A program made the translations under genes and the position numbers. A stretch of DNA of 38,040 nt. Origin: Streptomyces niveus (lineage in GTDB: Bacteria > Actinomycetota > Actinomycetes > Streptomycetales > Streptomycetaceae). Shown piece by piece: positions 21,432-29,538 of this stretch. The stretch spans positions 1 through 38,040 of the forward strand of contig NZ_MDCR01000323.1 of NCBI RefSeq assembly GCF_001723055.1. The letters run 5' to 3'. Each line of letters begins with the position of its first letter. The first letter of the stretch is position 1. The notes below the pieces were generated by a model, which ran no database searches, was not told the origin of the DNA, and saw only the letters and a program-made list of their open reading frames with translations.

Positions 21432-22268
21432 ATGGTGGAGATCAAGACCCCCGAGCAGATCGCGAAGATGCGTGAGGCCGGGCTGGTCGTCGCGGCGATC
21501 CACGCGGCGACCGGCGAGGCCGCGGTGCCGGGCGCCACCACGAAGGACCTGGACGAGGTCGCGCGCAAGGTCCTCGCCGAGCACGGCGCGAAGCCCAACT
21601 TCCTTGGCTACGGCGGGTTCCCCGCGACGATCTGCACCTCGGTCAACGAGGTGGTGGTGCACGGGATCCCGGACACCAAGACCGTACTGAAGGACGGCGA
21701 CATCATCTCCGTCGACGCCGGCGCGATCGTGGACGGCTGGCACGGCGACGCGGCCTTCACCGCGTTCGTCGGCGACGGTCACGCCCCGGAGCTGGTCGAG
21801 CTCTCGCGGGTGACGGAGGAGTCGATGTGGGCCGGGATCGCCGCGATGCGGCTCGGTGCCCGGCTGGTCGACGTCTCCCGGGCGATCGAGACGTACATCC
21901 GCCGCCAGCCGAAGCCCGGCGGCGGCAAGTACGGGATCGTCGAGGACTACGGCGGCCACGGCATCGGCAGCCAGATGCACATGGACCCGCACCTGCTGAA
22001 CTACGTCTCACGCAAGCGCGGCAAGGGTCCGAAGCTGGTGCCCGGCTTCTGCCTGGCGATCGAGCCGATGGTATCGCTCGGCACGCCGCACACCGAGGTC
22101 CTTGCCGACGAGTGGACGGTCATCACGACCGACGGCACGTGGTCCTCGCACTGGGAGCACTCGGTCGCCCTGACGGAGGACGGCCCCCTGGTCCTTACGT
22201 CGGTCGACGGCGGCAAGGCGAAGCTGGCGGAACTGGGCGTGACAGCTGCGCCGGATCCCCTGGCGTGA
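21432..22268 (+). CDS. map: Methionine aminopeptidase, type I
   Basis: This is a 278-residue enzyme that removes the initiator Met from nascent proteins with small second residues. The five metal ligands are present: Asp95 (SVDAG), Asp106 (HGDAAF), His176 (GGHGIG), Glu211 (AIEPM) and Glu242 (WEHSV). His77 (VHGIP) completes the active site. There is no N-terminal SH3-binding zinc domain. ATG 21432 has no strong ribosome site; an in-frame GTG at 21414 is an alternative. It is about 160 bp after adk, possibly with its own promoter. Confidence 0.97.
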   Translation: MVEIKTPEQIAKMREAGLVVAAIHAATGEAAVPGATTKDLDEVARKVLAEHGAKPNFLGYGGFPATICTSVNEVVVHGIPDTKTVLKDGDIISVDAGAIVDGWHGDAAFTAFVGDGHAPELVELSRVTEESMWAGIAAMRLGARLVDVSRAIETYIRRQPKPGGGKYGIVEDYGGHGIGSQMHMDPHLLNYVSRKRGKGPKLVPGFCLAIEPMVSLGTPHTEVLADEWTVITTDGTWSSHWEHSVALTEDGPLVLTSVDGGKAKLAELGVTAAPDPLA

Positions 22269-22580
22269 CGGGGTGGTCCGGCCCGGTCGGCCGGACGGAG
22301 TCCGGCGCAGCCGCGCGAAGCTTGTGAGGCGCCCTGGCGCCGAGCCCGCGAGCGGGGCGTTGAGAGGATCAGTCCCCCTGGCGTGACGGGGCGGCACCGC
22401 TCCTGGGCCGTACGGGTGGGGCGGGAGATCGGGGGGTTGACGATCTCCCAGGGTGGGCAAACTCAACGATTCGTGTTTTCGAGTGCCCTGCCGTAGACTG
22501 ACGCGTCGGCTCTGGTGTACCCGTGTGTCCACATACGGGGGTCCAGAATCGACCAAGGTAGCCGATTCGAAGGGCGAAGC
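22269..22580 (+). promoter_or_regulatory. map-infA gap: hairpin, short direct repeat and infA promoter candidate
   Basis: After map, TCCGGCC/GGCCGGA (22277-22295, 5-nt loop) may end its transcript. A 17-bp direct repeat (CCCCTGGCGTGACGGGG at 22257-22273 and 22375-22391) spans the map 3' end and the gap. Near the end, TAGACT (22494-22499) is a good -10 element, though I see no clear TTGACA partner 17-18 bases upstream. A start near 22506 would give infA a leader of about 75 nt. No gene is visible in this stretch. Confidence 0.5.
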
Positions 22581-22802
22581 GTGGCCAAGAAGCAAGGTGC
22601 CATCGAAATTGAGGGCACCGTGATCGAGTCTCTCCCGAACGCCATGTTCAAGGTGGAGCTCCAGAACGGTCACAAGGTCCTCGCGCACATCAGCGGCAAG
22701 ATGCGGATGCACTACATCCGGATCCTGCCCGATGACCGGGTAGTGGTGGAGCTGTCTCCCTACGACCTGACGCGTGGCCGGATCGTCTACCGATACAAGT
22801 AG
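22581..22802 (+). CDS. infA: Translation initiation factor IF-1
   Basis: This is a 73-residue OB-fold protein. MAKKQGAIEIEGTVIESLPNAMFKVELQNGHKVLAHISGKMRMHYIRILPDDRVVVELSPYDLTRGRIVYRYK is complete and typical. IF-1 blocks the A site during initiation. GTG 22581 lies behind GAAGGGCGAAG (22568-22578). The protein is basic and cytoplasmic. It starts the infA-rpmJ-rpsM-rpsK set seen across Gram-positive bacteria. Confidence 0.97.
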   Translation: MAKKQGAIEIEGTVIESLPNAMFKVELQNGHKVLAHISGKMRMHYIRILPDDRVVVELSPYDLTRGRIVYRYK

Positions 22803-22857
22803 ATCTTGCCTCACCCCCTTTCCGGGGTGCCGGCACTGACCCGGAGAACCTCACACC

Positions 22858-22971
22858 ATGAAGGTCAAGCCGAGCGTCAAGAAGATCTGCGACAAGTGCA
22901 AGGTGATCCGCCGTCACGGCCGGGTCATGGTCATCTGCGACAACCTGCGCCACAAGCAGCGCCAGGGCTGA
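22858..22971 (+). CDS. rpmJ: 50S ribosomal protein L36
   Basis: This is a 37-residue protein: MKVKPSVKKICDKCKVIRRHGRV followed by MVICDNLRHKQRQG. The zinc ligands are Cys11, Cys14, Cys27 and His32, so this is the zinc-binding form. The start is ATG 22858 behind CCGGAGAA (22841-22848). It lies 55 bp after infA, a normal position in Gram-positive spc/alpha operons. Confidence 0.97.
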   Translation: MKVKPSVKKICDKCKVIRRHGRVMVICDNLRHKQRQG

Positions 22972-22998
22972 CGTACGACCCCCTGCATCTCGCAGTAC

Positions 22999-23029
22999 TT
23001 CGCGCGACGCGAGCGACAACGTATATACG
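22999..23029 (+). promoter_or_regulatory. Candidate rpsM promoter with palindromic -10
   Basis: TTCGCG (22999-23004) and TATATA (23022-23027) are separated by 17 bases. The -10 lies inside the perfect palindrome CGTATATACG (23020-23029), which stands out in such GC-rich DNA. A start here gives rpsM a leader of about 120 nt. The -35 match is weak (TTC instead of TTG). The CCTCCG-G-CGGAGG hairpin near 23069-23082 would lie in the leader. Confidence 0.4.
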
Positions 23030-23157
23030 CAGTGTCCGACGTCATCCGCACCAGCTGATGGCGCCGACACCTCCGGCGGAGGCCGGGGACCCGGAGAGAG
23101 CACGACCGTCCGGGAGAGTCACTGCGGAAGACCTCCGAAATCACACAGGAGCCATGC

Positions 23158-23538
23158 ATGGCACGCCTCGCAGGCGTTGACCTCCCGCGCGAAAAGCGCG
23201 TCGAGGTCGCCCTCACCTATGTCTTCGGCATCGGGCGCACCCGGTCCAAGGAGGCCCTCGCCGCCACCGGCGTCGACCCGAACGTCCGTGTCCGCGACCT
23301 TGCCGAGGAAGACCTCGTCAAGCTCCGTGAGTACGTGGACGTGAATCTCAAGACCGAGGGTGACCTCCGTCGCGAGATCCAGGCCGACATCCGCCGCAAG
23401 GTGGAGATCGGCTGCTACCAGGGTCTGCGTCACCGTCGCGGCCTGCCGGTCCACGGCCAGCGCACGAGCACGAACGCACGTACCCGCAAGGGTCCGCGTC
23501 GCGCCATCGCCGGCAAGAAGAAGCCGGGCAAGAAGTAG
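23158..23538 (+). CDS. rpsM: 30S ribosomal protein S13
   Basis: This is a 126-residue protein. MARLAGVDLPREKRVEVALTYVFGIGRTRSKEALAATGVDPNVRVRDL holds the helix-two-turn-helix core. The tail GLRHRRGLPVHGQRTSTNARTRKGPRRAIAGKKKPGKK reaches P-site tRNA and is fully conserved. The start ATG 23158 lies behind CAGGAGCC. rpsK follows after 64 bp. Confidence 0.98.
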   Translation: MARLAGVDLPREKRVEVALTYVFGIGRTRSKEALAATGVDPNVRVRDLAEEDLVKLREYVDVNLKTEGDLRREIQADIRRKVEIGCYQGLRHRRGLPVHGQRTSTNARTRKGPRRAIAGKKKPGKK

Positions 23539-23602
23539 TCCTCAGCGGACGCTCATCAGCGGTCTTCGCTGTAGGACCGACCACCTCCCGTAGGAGTAAT
23601 AG

Positions 23603-24007
23603 ATGCCCCCCAAGGGTCGTCAGGGCGCTGCCAAGAAGGTGCGCCGCAAGGAAAAGAAGAACGTCGCTCATGGGCACGCCCACATCAAGAGCACGTTCAA
23701 CAACACCATCGTCTCGATCACGGACCCCTCGGGCAACGTGATCTCCTGGGCCTCCGCCGGCCACGTCGGCTTCAAGGGCTCGCGCAAGTCCACCCCCTTC
23801 GCCGCGCAGATGGCCGCCGAGTCGGCCGCCCGCCGCGCGCAGGAGCACGGCATGCGCAAGGTCGACGTCTTCGTCAAGGGTCCCGGCTCCGGCCGTGAGA
23901 CCGCGATCCGCTCGCTCCAGGCCACCGGCCTGGAGGTGGGTTCGATCCAGGACGTCACCCCCACCCCGCACAACGGCTGCCGCCCCCCGAAGCGTCGCCG
24001 CGTTTGA
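23603..24007 (+). CDS. rpsK: 30S ribosomal protein S11
   Basis: This is a 134-residue protein. NVAHGHAHIKSTFNNTIVSITDPSGNVISWASAGHVGFKGSRKSTPFAAQMAAE is the core, and the end DVTPTPHNGCRPPKRRRV is invariant. The isoaspartate-prone Asn in HNGC is present. S11 forms the 30S platform. ATG 23603 lies behind GTAGGAG. The next gene is rpoA, not rpsD, which must be elsewhere in the genome. Confidence 0.98.
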   Translation: MPPKGRQGAAKKVRRKEKKNVAHGHAHIKSTFNNTIVSITDPSGNVISWASAGHVGFKGSRKSTPFAAQMAAESAARRAQEHGMRKVDVFVKGPGSGRETAIRSLQATGLEVGSIQDVTPTPHNGCRPPKRRRV

Positions 24008-24035
24008 TTCTTCGCACCCCCTGAGGGTGCGGATC

Positions 24036-24071
24036 GCGGGCGGTACGGGGCCTTCGTCCCGTACCGCCCGC
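24036..24071 (+). terminator. Long hairpin after rpsK
   Basis: A perfect 14-bp stem (24036-24049 with 24058-24071, GCGGGCGGTACGGG and its complement) has an 8-nt loop and no T-tract. It follows a smaller 7-bp hairpin, CGCACCC/GGGTGCG (24013-24031), right after the rpsK stop. It probably ends much of the rpsM-rpsK transcript, leaving rpoA to its own promoter. Confidence 0.65.
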
Positions 24072-24137
24072 TCGGGCTCTCCCGCCATCCCCAGCGGGCT
24101 CCCGACGCCGGCTACGGCCACTCGCCGCGTTGGCGAA

Positions 24138-24271
24138 ACATCCACATAGCACCACTATGAGGATGTCCCGCCGCCTTGCGACTGACCGCATCCGACGCCG
24201 GTCGCTGATCCACTGGGGATGACGGGAAAGCCCGTACCCTTGTTCTGTTGGCATCAAATAGCGGGTGCCAA
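24138..24271 (+). promoter_or_regulatory. rpoA upstream region: inverted repeat, promoter candidate, RBS-proximal hairpin
   Basis: An imperfect 12-bp inverted repeat lies at 24138-24166 (ACATCC-A-CATAG / CTATG-A-GGATGT, 5-nt loop). ACGGG-AAAG-CCCGT lies at 24222-24235, merging into TACCCT (24235-24240), a possible -10 without a clear -35. TTGGCATC/GGTGCCAA (24248-24255 with 24264-24271) ends 4 bases before the rpoA ribosome site GGAGG (24276-24280). The last hairpin could tune RpoA translation. Confidence 0.45.
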
Positions 24272-24287
24272 GACTGGAGGCATTTCC

Positions 24288-25310
24288 ATGCTTATCGCTC
24301 AGCGTCCGTCGCTGACCGAAGAGGTCGTCGACGAATACCGCTCGCGGTTCGTGATCGAGCCCCTGGAGCCGGGTTTCGGCTACACGCTCGGTAACTCTCT
24401 GCGTCGTACGCTCCTCTCCTCGATCCCCGGAGCCGCTGTCACCAGCATCCGGATCGACGGGGTCCTGCACGAGTTCACCACCGTGCCGGGCGTCAAGGAG
24501 GACGTCACCGACCTCATCCTCAACATCAAGCAGCTCGTCGTCTCCTCGGAGCACGACGAGCCGGTCGTGATGTACCTGCGCAAGCAGGGTCCCGGCCTGG
24601 TCACCGCCGCCGACATCGCGCCTCCGGCCGGTGTCGAGGTCCACAACCCGGACCTCGTCCTGGCGACGCTGAACGGCAAGGGCAAGCTGGAGATGGAGCT
24701 GACCGTCGAGCGCGGTCGCGGCTACGTCTCCGCCGTCCAGAACAAGCAGGTGGGCCAGGAGATCGGCCGGATCCCGGTCGACTCCATCTACTCGCCGGTG
24801 CTCAAGGTCACGTACAAGGTCGAGGCGACCCGTGTCGAGCAGCGCACCGACTTCGACAAGCTGATCGTCGACGTCGAGACCAAGCAGGCCATGCGCCCCC
24901 GCGACGCCATGGCGTCCGCCGGCAAGACGCTGGTCGAGCTGTTCGGCCTGGCGCGCGAGCTCAACATCGACGCCGAGGGCATCGACATGGGCCCGTCGCC
25001 GACGGACGCGGCGCTCGCCGCCGATCTCGCCCTGCCGATCGAGGAGCTGGAGCTCACCGTTCGGTCGTACAACTGCCTCAAGCGCGAGGGCATCCACTCC
25101 GTGGGTGAGCTCGTGGCGCGGTCCGAGGCGGACCTGCTCGACATCCGTAACTTCGGCGCCAAGTCGATCGACGAGGTCAAGGCGAAGCTGGCCGGCATGG
25201 GCCTGGCCCTCAAGGACAGCCCGCCCGGATTCGACCCGACCGCCGCCGCGGACGCGTTCGGCGCGGACGACGACGCGGACGCCGGGTTCGTGGAGACCGA
25301 GCAGTACTGA
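24288..25310 (+). CDS. rpoA: DNA-directed RNA polymerase alpha subunit
   Basis: This is a 340-residue protein. The N-terminal domain for dimerisation and beta/beta' assembly includes RFVIEPLEPGFGYTLGNSLRRTLLSSIPGAAVTSIRIDGVLHEFTTVPGVKEDV. The C-terminal domain (about 250-320) includes LTVRSYNCLKREGIHSVGELVARSEADLLDIRNFGAKSIDEVKAKL, which binds UP elements and activators. The acidic tail GADDDADAGFVETEQY follows. ATG 24288 lies behind GGAGG at a 7-nt distance. rplQ follows after 82 bp. Confidence 0.98.
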   Translation: MLIAQRPSLTEEVVDEYRSRFVIEPLEPGFGYTLGNSLRRTLLSSIPGAAVTSIRIDGVLHEFTTVPGVKEDVTDLILNIKQLVVSSEHDEPVVMYLRKQGPGLVTAADIAPPAGVEVHNPDLVLATLNGKGKLEMELTVERGRGYVSAVQNKQVGQEIGRIPVDSIYSPVLKVTYKVEATRVEQRTDFDKLIVDVETKQAMRPRDAMASAGKTLVELFGLARELNIDAEGIDMGPSPTDAALAADLALPIEELELTVRSYNCLKREGIHSVGELVARSEADLLDIRNFGAKSIDEVKAKLAGMGLALKDSPPGFDPTAAADAFGADDDADAGFVETEQY

Positions 25311-25392
25311 AAAGCCTTTCCGCGGACGGCCGTTCGCGGGGAACTGACACCGGTACCTGATACGGCCGGTGCAGATATGAAGGAGTAACACC

Positions 25393-25920
25393 ATGCCGAA
25401 GCCCGCCAAGGGTGCCCGTCTGGGCGGCAGCGCCGCGCACGAGCGGCTGCTTCTCGCGAACCTCGCGAAGGCGCTGTTCGAGCACGGCAAGATCACGACG
25501 ACCGAGGCCAAGGCCCGCCGCCTGCGTCCGGTCGCCGAGCGTCTGGTCACCAAGGCGAAGAAGGGCGACATCCACAACCGTCGCCTCGTTCTCCAGACGA
25601 TCACGGACAAGAGCATCGTGCACACGCTGTTCACCGAGATCGCTCCGCGTTACGAGAACCGCCCCGGTGGCTACACCCGCATCACCAAGATCGGCCCCCG
25701 CCGTGGCGACAACGCCCCGATGGCGGTCATCGAGCTGGTCGAGGCGCTGACCGTGGCGCAGAAGGCCACCGGTGAGGCCGAGGCCGCGACGAAGCGCGCC
25801 GTCAAGGAGGACGCCCTCAAGAAGGACGCGCTCTCCAAGGAGGACGCTCCCGTCGAGGACGCCAAGCCGGTCGAGGCGGAGTCCAAGGACGACTCGAAGG
25901 ACGAGTCCAAGGACGCCTGA
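25393..25920 (+). CDS. rplQ: 50S ribosomal protein L17 with charged C-terminal extension
   Basis: This is a 175-residue protein. The canonical L17 part (MPKPAKGARLGGSAAHERLLLANLAKALFEHGKITTTEAKARRLRPVAERLVTKAK ... GGYTRITKIGPRRGDNAPMAVIELV) ends near residue 118. A tail of about 55 residues rich in Lys, Asp, Glu and Ala follows, with DALKKDALSKEDAPVEDAKPVEAESKDDSKDESKD, which E. coli L17 lacks. ATG 25393 lies behind AAGGAG. It is the last gene of the alpha-operon set and is followed by a strong hairpin. Confidence 0.97.
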   Translation: MPKPAKGARLGGSAAHERLLLANLAKALFEHGKITTTEAKARRLRPVAERLVTKAKKGDIHNRRLVLQTITDKSIVHTLFTEIAPRYENRPGGYTRITKIGPRRGDNAPMAVIELVEALTVAQKATGEAEAATKRAVKEDALKKDALSKEDAPVEDAKPVEAESKDDSKDESKDA

Positions 25921-25944
25921 CCTGATTGTTCAAGGTCGCAGGGC

Positions 25945-25979
25945 GGGCCCGCATCACCCCGTAGGGGCGGTGCGGGCCC
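25945..25979 (+). terminator. Terminator after rplQ
   Basis: A 16-position stem with one mismatch and one wobble runs 25945-25960 with 25964-25979 (GGGCCCGCA.../...TGCGGGCCC), with a 3-nt loop. GTTCCCGTTCC follows. It ends only 28 bases before the truA start, so truA transcripts either read through or begin close by. Confidence 0.65.
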
Positions 25980-26007
25980 GTTCCCGTTCCAGGAGGAGAA
26001 GCCGCGG

Positions 26008-26907
26008 GTGAGTGAGGACATCGAGGGAGCGGCGCCCGGATTCGTACGGGTGCGGCTCGATCTGAGTTACGACGGGAAGGACTTCTCCGGCTGGGCACGG
26101 CAGGCCACCCGGCGGACCGTCCAGGGGGACATCGAGGACGCGCTGAGGATCGTCACGCGGTCGGACCGTACGTACGACCTGACCGTCGCGGGGCGCACCG
26201 ACGCGGGTGTCCACGCGCGCGGACAGGTCGCGCACGTCGATCTGCCCGCCGAGCTGTGGGCCGAGCACCGGGAGCGGCTGCTGCGGCGCCTCGCGGGGCG
26301 TCTGGCGCACGATGTACGGGTGTGGCGGGCCGAGGAGGCCCCGGCGGGCTTCAACGCCCGTTTCTCGGCGATCTGGCGCCGCTACGCCTACCGGGTCACC
26401 GACGACCCCGGCGGTGTCGACCCGCTGCTGCGCAGCCATGTCCTGTGGCACGACTGGGCGTTGGACGTGGACGCGATGAACGCGGCGTCGGCCGGGCTGC
26501 TCGGAGAGCACGACTTCGCCGCGTACTGCAAGAAGCGCGAGGGCGCGACGACGATCCGTACGCTCCAGCGCCTGGAGTGGGAGCGGGACGCGCACGGGGT
26601 CGTCACCGCGACCGTGCGGGCCGACGCGTTCTGCCACAACATGGTGCGGTCGCTGGTGGGCGCGCTGCTGTTCGTGGGCGACGGGCACCGGCCCGTGGAG
26701 TGGCCGGCGAAGGTGCTGGCCGCCGGGGTGCGGGACTCGGCCGTCCATGTCGTACGGCCGCACGGGCTGACCCTGGAGGAGGTCGGCTACCCGGCCGACG
26801 ACCAGCTCGCCGCGCGGGGCCGGCTGGCCCGCAACAAGCGGACCCTGCCGGCCGCGGGGGCCCCTGCCGCCGGGTCAGTCCTCGACGGGTGCGGTGGCTG
26901 CGGCTGA
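26008..26907 (+). CDS. truA: tRNA pseudouridine(38-40) synthase TruA
   Basis: This is a 299-residue enzyme that isomerises uridines 38-40 in the tRNA anticodon arm. The catalytic Asp65 lies in AGRTDAGVHARGQVAH. RLDLSYDGKDFSGWARQ at the front, FNARFSAIWRRYAYRV, and FCHNMVRSLVGALLFVG are the other TruA blocks. The C-terminus is extended past the usual end (NKRTLPAAGAPAAGSVLDGCGGCG). The last 33 bp overlap the 3' end of the convergent gene. GTG 26008 lies behind AGGAGGAG. Confidence 0.96.
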   Translation: MSEDIEGAAPGFVRVRLDLSYDGKDFSGWARQATRRTVQGDIEDALRIVTRSDRTYDLTVAGRTDAGVHARGQVAHVDLPAELWAEHRERLLRRLAGRLAHDVRVWRAEEAPAGFNARFSAIWRRYAYRVTDDPGGVDPLLRSHVLWHDWALDVDAMNAASAGLLGEHDFAAYCKKREGATTIRTLQRLEWERDAHGVVTATVRADAFCHNMVRSLVGALLFVGDGHRPVEWPAKVLAAGVRDSAVHVVRPHGLTLEEVGYPADDQLAARGRLARNKRTLPAAGAPAAGSVLDGCGGCG

Positions 26908-27762
26908 CGCCTGTGCCTCGCCTCGGCGGCGGATCTGGAGGAACGTGAACTCCGCGACGTCGTCGCCGGTGTCGAAGACCTCCTGGTCGCCCTTCACGAC
27001 GTCCTTGCCGTTGATGAAGCCGCCGACCGTGAAGTACACGTACCGGCCCACCGAGTTGGTGGTCTTGCGGCAGATCGTGCCGCCCCGGCAGAACGTCGGG
27101 ACACCCGAGCCGGAGAGCGAGGCCAGACCGCCGCTGGCCTCCTTCTTCGCCTTCAGCGCCTGCGTCTCGGTGGAGAAGACGGCGACGCCGACGGTCACCG
27201 CCGTACCGTCCCGGGTGTACGTGGCGCGGATGACCTGGTCGCAGGTGTTGGCGGCGAGGATCGAGCCCAGTGCGCCCTGGGTGGCGCCGGCGCAGTTCGT
27301 GGTGCGGTTCGTCGGGCCCTTCGCGTAGACGCGGTCGCCCATCGTCAGCTTCGAGCCGGGGAAGAGGGTGTCGGCGCTGAGCGGCGCCGTGTCCTTGTCC
27401 TCGGTGGAGATGAAGTCCTTCGGGTTCGGCGGCGGCAGCGGCACGGCGTCGGAGAAGGACGGCCCGGGGTCGGCGCTGTCGGTGGCCGGGCCGGGCGGCG
27501 CGGGCAGGTCGCTGGAGTTCTTGTCGCTCGCGCGGTCGCCACCGCCGCCGTCGTTCATCGTGACGACGGCCGTCGCGACGATCGCGGCGACGGCCGCGGT
27601 CGCCAGCGCGCCGCCGCCGATCAGCATCCACCGCCTGCGACGTGCCCGCTGCGCGGAGGCGTCGGCGAGCGCGGCCCAGTCCGGTGTCTGCCCCTGCGGG
27701 TCCCGCGATCCGAACGGGTCCTGTGGCGGCGGCCCGTACGGCCCCCCTTGACCAAAGCTCAT
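26875..27762 (-). CDS. Membrane-anchored extracytoplasmic protein, unknown
   Basis: This is a 295-residue protein. A Pro/Gly-rich cytoplasmic start (MSFGQGGPYGPPPQDPFGSRD) precedes a basic RARRRRW and one transmembrane helix (about 46-68, LIGGGALATAAVAAIVATAVV). A Pro/Asp-rich linker and a Cys-containing outer domain with TNCAGATQGALGS, AANTCDQVIRATYTRDG and PTFCRGGTICRKTTNS follow. The four Cys may form disulfides. The fold type is seen in Streptomyces proteins of unknown role; I cannot name the family. Start 27762 is the only good candidate. It converges on truA and overlaps it. Confidence 0.8.
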   Translation of the reverse strand: MSFGQGGPYGPPPQDPFGSRDPQGQTPDWAALADASAQRARRRRWMLIGGGALATAAVAAIVATAVVTMNDGGGGDRASDKNSSDLPAPPGPATDSADPGPSFSDAVPLPPPNPKDFISTEDKDTAPLSADTLFPGSKLTMGDRVYAKGPTNRTTNCAGATQGALGSILAANTCDQVIRATYTRDGTAVTVGVAVFSTETQALKAKKEASGGLASLSGSGVPTFCRGGTICRKTTNSVGRYVYFTVGGFINGKDVVKGDQEVFDTGDDVAEFTFLQIRRRGEAQASAAATAPVED

Positions 27763-27857
27763 GGCGGGAGTTTAGACCGGGGGGAGAGGGTTCCGGTTCC
27801 GGGGACGGAGAGGAAAACGGTTGGGAGAGCGGGGGTCTGGGCCTGACAATGCGAAGC

Positions 27858-29480
27858 ATGGGACATCTAGAGGCCGCGCACCTGGAGTACTACCTACCGG
27901 ACGGACGGGTGCTGCTCGGCGACGCCTCGTTCCGGGTGGGTGAGGGCGCCGTGGTCGCCCTGGTCGGAGCCAACGGCTCCGGGAAGACGACGCTGCTGCG
28001 GCTGATCGCCGGCGAGCTCCAGCCGCACGGCGGGAAGGTCACGGTCAGCGGCGGCCTCGGCGTCATGTCGCAGTTCGTGGGCTCGGTGCGGGACGACCGT
28101 ACGGTCCGTGACCTGCTGGTCTCGGTCGCGCAGCCGCGGATCCGCGAGGCGGCCCGCGCGGTGGACGAGGCCGAGCACCTGATCATGACGGTCGACGACG
28201 AGGCCGCGCAGATGCGGTACGCGCAGGCGCTCAGCGACTGGGCGGAGGCGCGGGGGTACGAGGCCGAGACCCTGTGGGACGTGTGCACGACGGCCGCGCT
28301 GGGTGTCCCGTACGAGAAGGCGCAGTTCCGCGCGCTGACCACGCTGTCGGGCGGCGAGCAGAAGCGGCTGGTGCTGGAGGCACTGCTGCGCGGGCCCGAC
28401 GAGGTCCTGCTGCTGGACGAGCCGGACAACTACCTGGACGTACCCGGCAAGCGCTGGCTGGAGGAGCGGCTGGGGGAGACCCGTAAGACCGTGCTGTTCG
28501 TCTCCCACGACCGGGAGCTGCTGGCCAGGGCGGCGGAGAAGATCGTCAGCGTGGAGCCGAGTCCGGCCGGGTCGGACGTGTGGGTGCACGGCGGCGGGTT
28601 CGGTACGTACCACGAGGCCCGCAAGGAACGCTTCGCGCGCTTCGAGGAGCTGAAGCGGCGCTGGGACGAGGAACACGCGCGGCTGAAGGCGCTGGTGCTG
28701 CGGCTGCGGCAGCAGGCGGCGATCAGCCCCGACATGGCCTCGCGCTACCGGGCGATGCAGACGCGCTTCAAGAAATTCGAGGACGCGGGACCGCCGCCGG
28801 AGCCGCCGCGGGAGCAGGACATCCGGATGCGGCTCAAGGGCGGCCGGACCGGGGTACGGGCGGTGACCTGCGAGAACCTGGAGCTGACCGGGCTGATGAA
28901 GCCGTTCTCGCTGGAGATCTTCTACGGCGAGCGGATCGCGGTCCTCGGGTCGAACGGCTCCGGCAAGTCCCACTTCCTGCGGCTCCTCGCGGGCGACACG
29001 TCCGTCGCGCACACGGGGTCGTGGAAGCTGGGCGCGCGCGTCGTGGCCGGCCACTTCGCGCAGACGCACGCGCATCCGGAGCTGCTGGGGCGGCCCCTGG
29101 TCGACATCCTGTGGACCGAGCACGCGAAGGACCGGGGCGGCGCGATGAGCGTGCTGCGGCGCTACGAGCTGGAGCGGCAGGGTGACCAGCCGTTCGACAA
29201 GCTGTCGGGCGGGCAGCAGGCGCGCTTCCAGATCCTGCTGCTGGAGCTGCGCGGGACGACGGCGCTGCTGCTCGACGAGCCGACGGACAACCTGGACCTG
29301 GAGTCGGCGGAGGCCCTGCAGGACGGGCTTGAGGCGTACGAGGGGACGGTGCTGGCGGTCACGCACGACCGGTGGTTCGCGAAGACCTTCGACCGGTATC
29401 TGGTCTTCGGGTCGGACGGGGTGGTGCGGGAGACGGTGGAGCCGGTGTGGGACGAACGGCGGGTGGTACGGGCGCGCTAG
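27858..29480 (+). CDS. ABC-F family ATP-binding protein
   Basis: This is a 540-residue protein with two ABC ATPase domains and no membrane segments. Domain 1: Walker A GANGSGKTT, signature LSGGEQKRL, Walker B VLLLDEPDNYLD and switch His in FVSHDRELL. Domain 2: Walker A GSNGSGKSH, signature LSGGQQARF, Walker B ALLLDEPTDNLD and switch His in VTHDRWF. The charged inter-domain linker (about 250-330) matches the P-site-probing linker of ABC-F factors, which act on ribosomes. Whether it is housekeeping or antibiotic-protecting cannot be told. An ATG at 27849 is a close alternative start; neither has a strong ribosome site. Confidence 0.92.
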   Translation: MGHLEAAHLEYYLPDGRVLLGDASFRVGEGAVVALVGANGSGKTTLLRLIAGELQPHGGKVTVSGGLGVMSQFVGSVRDDRTVRDLLVSVAQPRIREAARAVDEAEHLIMTVDDEAAQMRYAQALSDWAEARGYEAETLWDVCTTAALGVPYEKAQFRALTTLSGGEQKRLVLEALLRGPDEVLLLDEPDNYLDVPGKRWLEERLGETRKTVLFVSHDRELLARAAEKIVSVEPSPAGSDVWVHGGGFGTYHEARKERFARFEELKRRWDEEHARLKALVLRLRQQAAISPDMASRYRAMQTRFKKFEDAGPPPEPPREQDIRMRLKGGRTGVRAVTCENLELTGLMKPFSLEIFYGERIAVLGSNGSGKSHFLRLLAGDTSVAHTGSWKLGARVVAGHFAQTHAHPELLGRPLVDILWTEHAKDRGGAMSVLRRYELERQGDQPFDKLSGGQQARFQILLLELRGTTALLLDEPTDNLDLESAEALQDGLEAYEGTVLAVTHDRWFAKTFDRYLVFGSDGVVRETVEPVWDERRVVRAR

Positions 29481-29502
29481 GCGCCCGGGGCCGGGCCTCG
29501 TT

Positions 29503-29532
29503 TTGACCCGTACGGCGCACCCTGGGTATCCT
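29503..29532 (+). promoter_or_regulatory. Promoter of rplM-rpsI
   Basis: TTGACC (29503-29508) and TATCCT (29527-29532) are separated by 18 bases, a very good match to the HrdB (housekeeping sigma) consensus in Streptomyces. It lies 22 bases after the ABC-F stop. Transcription from about 29539 gives a leader of roughly 170 nt before the rplM GTG. Confidence 0.75.
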
Positions 29533-29538
29533 TCTGGT

